Of a stretch of 64,000 nt of DNA, positions 60,412-64,000 are shown in pieces. The notes under the pieces were generated by a model. It was not told where the DNA came from. It searched no databases and saw only the letters and a program-made list of their open reading frames with translations. The position numbers were made by a program, and so were the translations under genes. The DNA is from Chalara sp. BL73. Its lineage: Eukaryota > Ascomycota > Leotiomycetes > Helotiales. Location: assembly GCA_918026815.1 (NCBI GenBank), contig CAKJVC010000012.1:2604001-2668000 (forward strand), in the 5' to 3' direction. How positions within the stretch are numbered: position 1 is the first letter of the stretch; every line of letters starts with the position of its first letter.

Positions 60412-61961
60412 GTCTTGCCCAATTTCGGTTTTTCGAATTCAAATCCAAGTTCAGCCAAAGTTTTGATCTTGTGTCTTCTCTCCCCAAGAAGCCTCGATGC
60501 GGCTTTGACCTCAGGCATTATACTCCTCAGCCATCTTTTATCCTCGTTCCAATGCGCAGGAAGCTTCCCGATGCCGTCATTCTCCAGAATGACATTTCGT
60601 TGAGCCAAAGAAGCCCAGCAATGCAAGGAATTGATATAGTCGACGTCCTCTGGGAACTTCATGTCGTGGAATGCCTTGTCGTCAATGCGGCCAGCTAAAC
60701 GCTGCTGCTCTTCGGCACGCATGGCTTTCTCAGAAGGCAACTGCAAACGCCCTGATAGTACACGTGCAATGACAGCCATTTGGGTTTCAGCTATTGGAAA
60801 AGGAACGACCCGCTGCGGGAGACCAGTGAAAAATAGGGTTGGTGCGGGGTGATAGATCATGTTGAAGTAGATGTTCTCTACTCTAAGTCCAGAAGAACAG
60901 ACTGGGGGTAGTGGTGATAGATTCTGGAGGAAAGGGTACGAGTACATGTAACCAGTAGCGAAGAGTGTATAGTCAATGTGTTTTTCGATTCTACCGCACG
61001 AAAAGTGTATAGACCGATTGTCTTTATCGAACGAAGTGATCTCGCCCACAATCTCAATCGATGAGTTCGGAGTGATACTAAGTGTTCCAGAATTCCGCTC
61101 CGAAATCAACAAGGGGCTCGCTGATACCTTACAAATCTCATTCGAGATGTCACTCCCCGACGCTGAGTTCCCTACGACCACAACCTTCTGCTACTCATCA
61201 GCTTAATCATGTCATACATCACCTCAACAGTACATACCTTCCCTCTATAATCCTCCGCCCTCCTATAAAACTTGGAATGCGAAATGCTCCCTGGGAATGA
61301 TCTCTCCCACTCCACCAGTCCAGGTATATCCGGTAGATACGGATCGTCATAATGCCCACTACTAACGATCACTGCGTCGTAGAGTTTCTGTTCCTCCCTC
61401 CCACCCACGATCTCTTTCGTAGTAACCCACCATCTCCCTCCCTCAACAGGCTTGACATCTAAGACTTGCGTCGAGAATTTGATTAAATGCCGTAAATCGA
61501 CTGAATAGTCCTCTAAATACTGTCTCACGATCTTGTGAGATGGAAATAGCGGCACCGCATCCGGAAACGGGAAATCAGAAAAGTTCATCAGGATGTGCGG
61601 GATATTTGTATCTAGGGAGTCGTAGACGGGCGAGACAAAGACCGGCTCCTTTGTGTTGCCATCTGGAGTGGATTTCAAGTGGGCTTGGGGAGGAACCTTT
61701 GATGGCCGGGTGCGCGGGATGGTGAATGTCGGATCCTGGGAGGCTTCGGGGGTAGCCACCCAGACGCCTGCTACGGAGGCGCGTTGCTCGAATACGTCGA
61801 TTACCTCGAAACATTTTTCTGCCTTTAGATATCTAGACTATAAGTTAGCCGTATGACTTAGAAACGTGAGTTCCAAGAAAGATATACTTTGCCGCTGCAA
61901 GACCCCCTGGACCGGCCCCGATCACAGCGATCCTTTGAGCTGTGGGAGAAATGGATCCCAT
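60408..61961 (-). CDS. Flavin-containing monooxygenase
   Basis: This is a class B flavoprotein monooxygenase that uses FAD and NADPH to oxidise N or S atoms of small compounds. Three exons (61961-61888, 61832-61238, 61187-60408) give 482 residues. The FAD Rossmann motif is GAGPGG (15-20). The FMO fingerprint FxGxxxHxxxY is met by FPGSISHSKFY (about 205-215), the NADPH motif is VVVGNSASGSDI (about 225-236) and the FATGY motif lies near 299. Introns are 55 and 50 nt. Exon 1 is short and ends in the Rossmann helix. The gene runs tail to tail with the Zn2Cys6 regulator, with overlapping stop codons. A substrate is unknown; an N-containing product of the neighbouring pathway is a reasonable guess. 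Confidence 0.92.
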
Positions 61962-63515
61962 TTCAAATAAAAGAAATCAACTTTGGGTGTGTGAGCAGAA
62001 GTTGAAGATCATCTATATCATATGATAGAGCGGGTTATTTATGAAATGCGGAAGCCTGAGTCGTCATCTCCACTTCGCCGCCGAAAATTTCCTCTTTCGG
62101 AGCGGCATTCTTGGTGACTGTGCAAGTCACACCACTTCCTATGGTATGAGGATGAGTATGTTTATACGCGTTAGTCTGTGTATTTCAGAGTTCTATGTAT
62201 CTAGGCTTTGAAGCTCTTGCAAAGGAAACAAAAATTCGGCTGGTGGTTATAATCACGTGATTAACAATACTTCTTTTGATACATGCTCCAGACGATCGAA
62301 GCGGCACTATCTAGAAAGAGCAAAAAGCTACAATCTTGTTGCATGAATTAGGGGCTTCCAATCTTCCGCCATAAGAGTGTGATTTGTGGTTGACAATAGA
62401 AGAGGGATAGCGCGCCAAGACTTTCACATTCTTGATCTGCAACCACCTCTTGCTCCCCCTTTTAAGGTAGGACATCAACTAGAGTCGCTCAGTATAAGGT
62501 AGATATCTCTCAGAGGCTTCGTGTGTTTTCATTACCCCTATGTATGTGCCTCCGTGAAGTGTTTCACATCTACCGGGAGCTCATCTGTCGTAACGTTACC
62601 CCAAGCTTCTAGCGATGTCTTAGGAAGGACTTCACTACGACCTAAACAGATCTCTCCAGCCGACGAACTTATACTATCCTGGTGCCGAAATCTACGTAAA
62701 ATGTACGACATCTGACTGAAGTGGGAGAGCGGCACGGCAAAAAAGCCCTAAATGAACAGCAAGATGCCCTGACGATCTCCCGCCCTACCTCATCTCCTTT
62801 CCGCATCTAGACGCGACGTTACTGCGCGACGCGCTGTCCCTCGTTGGAATGTGAAATTACTTGTATGCAAGGCAGCGCTCTGTTTCGCCAGACATACTAC
62901 TCTATCAGTAGGGTCTTGATCAACTTCCTGAACGCGATTGAATTCGCCTTCCAATCTCTTATCAGGATGGTCGTACAAGGCGCATTTCCATCTGTGCCGT
63001 ATTGATACGGTGCACCTGTCAAGTATTAAGGTTTTTGGCCGCACATTCAGGATCTGTCATGCGATATTGAGAGGCCCTGGTTCTACCATCAAGCCCTCGC
63101 GAACATTGACCGTCGCGTGAGTAGGTCTCGCCGACCCTTGATCACGAGGGCAAGGATGGGTATCTTGACTCTGGTGCTTGGGCTAAGAAGTCCTCGGCAC
63201 CACTGACACCGGCTTTCATTTTAAGATTGCATTTGGACCTCATCTAGATCCAACCCTCCATGTTGTAAGTACCATCATGGGAGAGGTAGAAGTCGATGAA
63301 ACCTTCCACTCCGCGCATGTACCTTAAGCTTGCCACCCAAGATGTCTTGCTGGTTCCATTCAGGAAGTGTTCCCTTTTGAGGAGCCAACGGATGCAATAT
63401 TATAGACAGGTCCTGTTGCTATAAAGGCGGCTCTAGAACCTAGATTTATATTTTCACAGTAGGGATTTCGACCTGTAGATATTCTATTCTTCACGCTCCT
63501 TTCATAAATTTGACT
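61962..63515. other. Intergenic between FMO and chitinase
   Basis: About 1.5 kb with the promoters of both divergent genes. A CCG..CGG pair 14 bases apart (62081-62100) lies about 120 bases upstream of the monooxygenase start, and an ATCACGTGAT palindrome at about 62253-62262. No supportable gene. Confidence 0.4.
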
Positions 63516-64000
63516 ATGGTTTCCTTTCAAGGCTTGAGCGCTTTGCTCACCCTAGTGCAAATGGTCTCTGCAGGCTATAACTCAGGATCGTTCAAGAACA
63601 TTGCCCTCTATTGGGGTATGATCCCATGTCTGTTTGTGTAAGAAGCTCGAGTTGACCCTTCACAGGTCAAAATTCCATGAATGTTGGAACTCCCGGCATT
63701 GCCCAGGGTCGATTGTCTTTGTATTGCGCCAGTAAGTGGCACTCTTTTGGTAGCATGAAATTGACAGTATGCTAATCAAATCTAGGCACGAGCTTGAACG
63801 TGAGTCTATAAATATGTGAACCATACATACGAATAGGTCATAAAGGCGAGCTAACCTTGGCTTGTATTCAGATTATCCCGGTTGCCTTCCTAGTCAGCCT
63901 CAAAAACCCAGAGATTAACCTTGCCAATCAACAAGATGGTTGCGCTACAATTACAGGATCGAAGCTGTTATATTGCAAAGACGTTGAGTGCGTAAGAACT
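63516..64000 (+). CDS. GH18 class III chitinase, 5' part
   Basis: The window ends inside this gene. Four exons are visible (63516-63615, 63666-63731, 63786-63799, 63872-63991), and a GTAAGA donor follows at 63992. The protein starts with a signal peptide (MVSFQGLSALLTLVQMVSAG) and continues into the hevamine-type GH18 fold: IALYWGQNS, the first strand, then LSLYCASTSLNIIPVAFL, the second. Fungal members with this start (subgroup A/C class III) act on cell-wall chitin and are often followed by Ser/Thr-rich or GPI regions, which lie outside the window. The catalytic DxxDxDxE motif is also beyond the end. Confidence 0.9.

Overview
The window is nuclear DNA of a filamentous ascomycete (Pezizomycotina). 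Nearly every gene is split by short introns (mostly 46-75 nt) with GT..AG ends and CTAAC/CTGAC-type branch sites. The gene families are typical of this group: HET, Zn2Cys6, bZIP/DUF3425, CYP59-like P450, Dal5-type MFS, and a PNG1 without its active-site cysteine. Species cannot be fixed from the sequence; a leotiomycete-like or related fungus is a guess. Gene models below were assembled by hand from frames, splice sites and phase, so exon ends are predictions.

Layout. 0-7.3 kb is AT-rich and gene-poor, with one frameshifted HET gene. 7.3-13.7 kb looks like a small accessory (possibly secondary-metabolite) group: an intact P450, a short-chain dehydrogenase pseudogene with three lesions, a broken bZIP/DUF3425 regulator and an intact ACC-synthase-like PLP enzyme. 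14-19.7 kb holds a small membrane protein, a Ser/Gly-rich 732-residue protein and a membrane protein of unclear model. 20-23.6 kb has ribosomal protein S2 (uS5) and a Zn2Cys6 regulator. 23.6-31 kb is mostly empty apart from one unknown gene. 31-42.6 kb is conserved: two small six-cysteine proteins, UTP4, a TRK potassium transporter and PNG1. 42.6-49.3 kb is sparse (a chromo-like protein and a degenerate 2EXR-like locus).

49.3-62 kb is the most coherent unit: a Dal5-family transporter and an alpha/beta hydrolase transcribed divergently, then a 1264-residue 5-oxoprolinase/hydantoinase, a Zn2Cys6 regulator and a flavin monooxygenase whose stop codon overlaps the regulator's stop. Transporter, hydrolase, ring-opening enzyme, oxygenase and regulator together suggest a catabolic cluster for a cyclic amide or N-blocked amino compound. 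That role is inference. The window ends inside a GH18 chitinase gene.

The long conserved genes (5-oxoprolinase with 11 exons, UTP4, TRK) read through without a single frame error, so the lesions in the HET, SDR and bZIP loci are more likely genuine decay than poor sequence.
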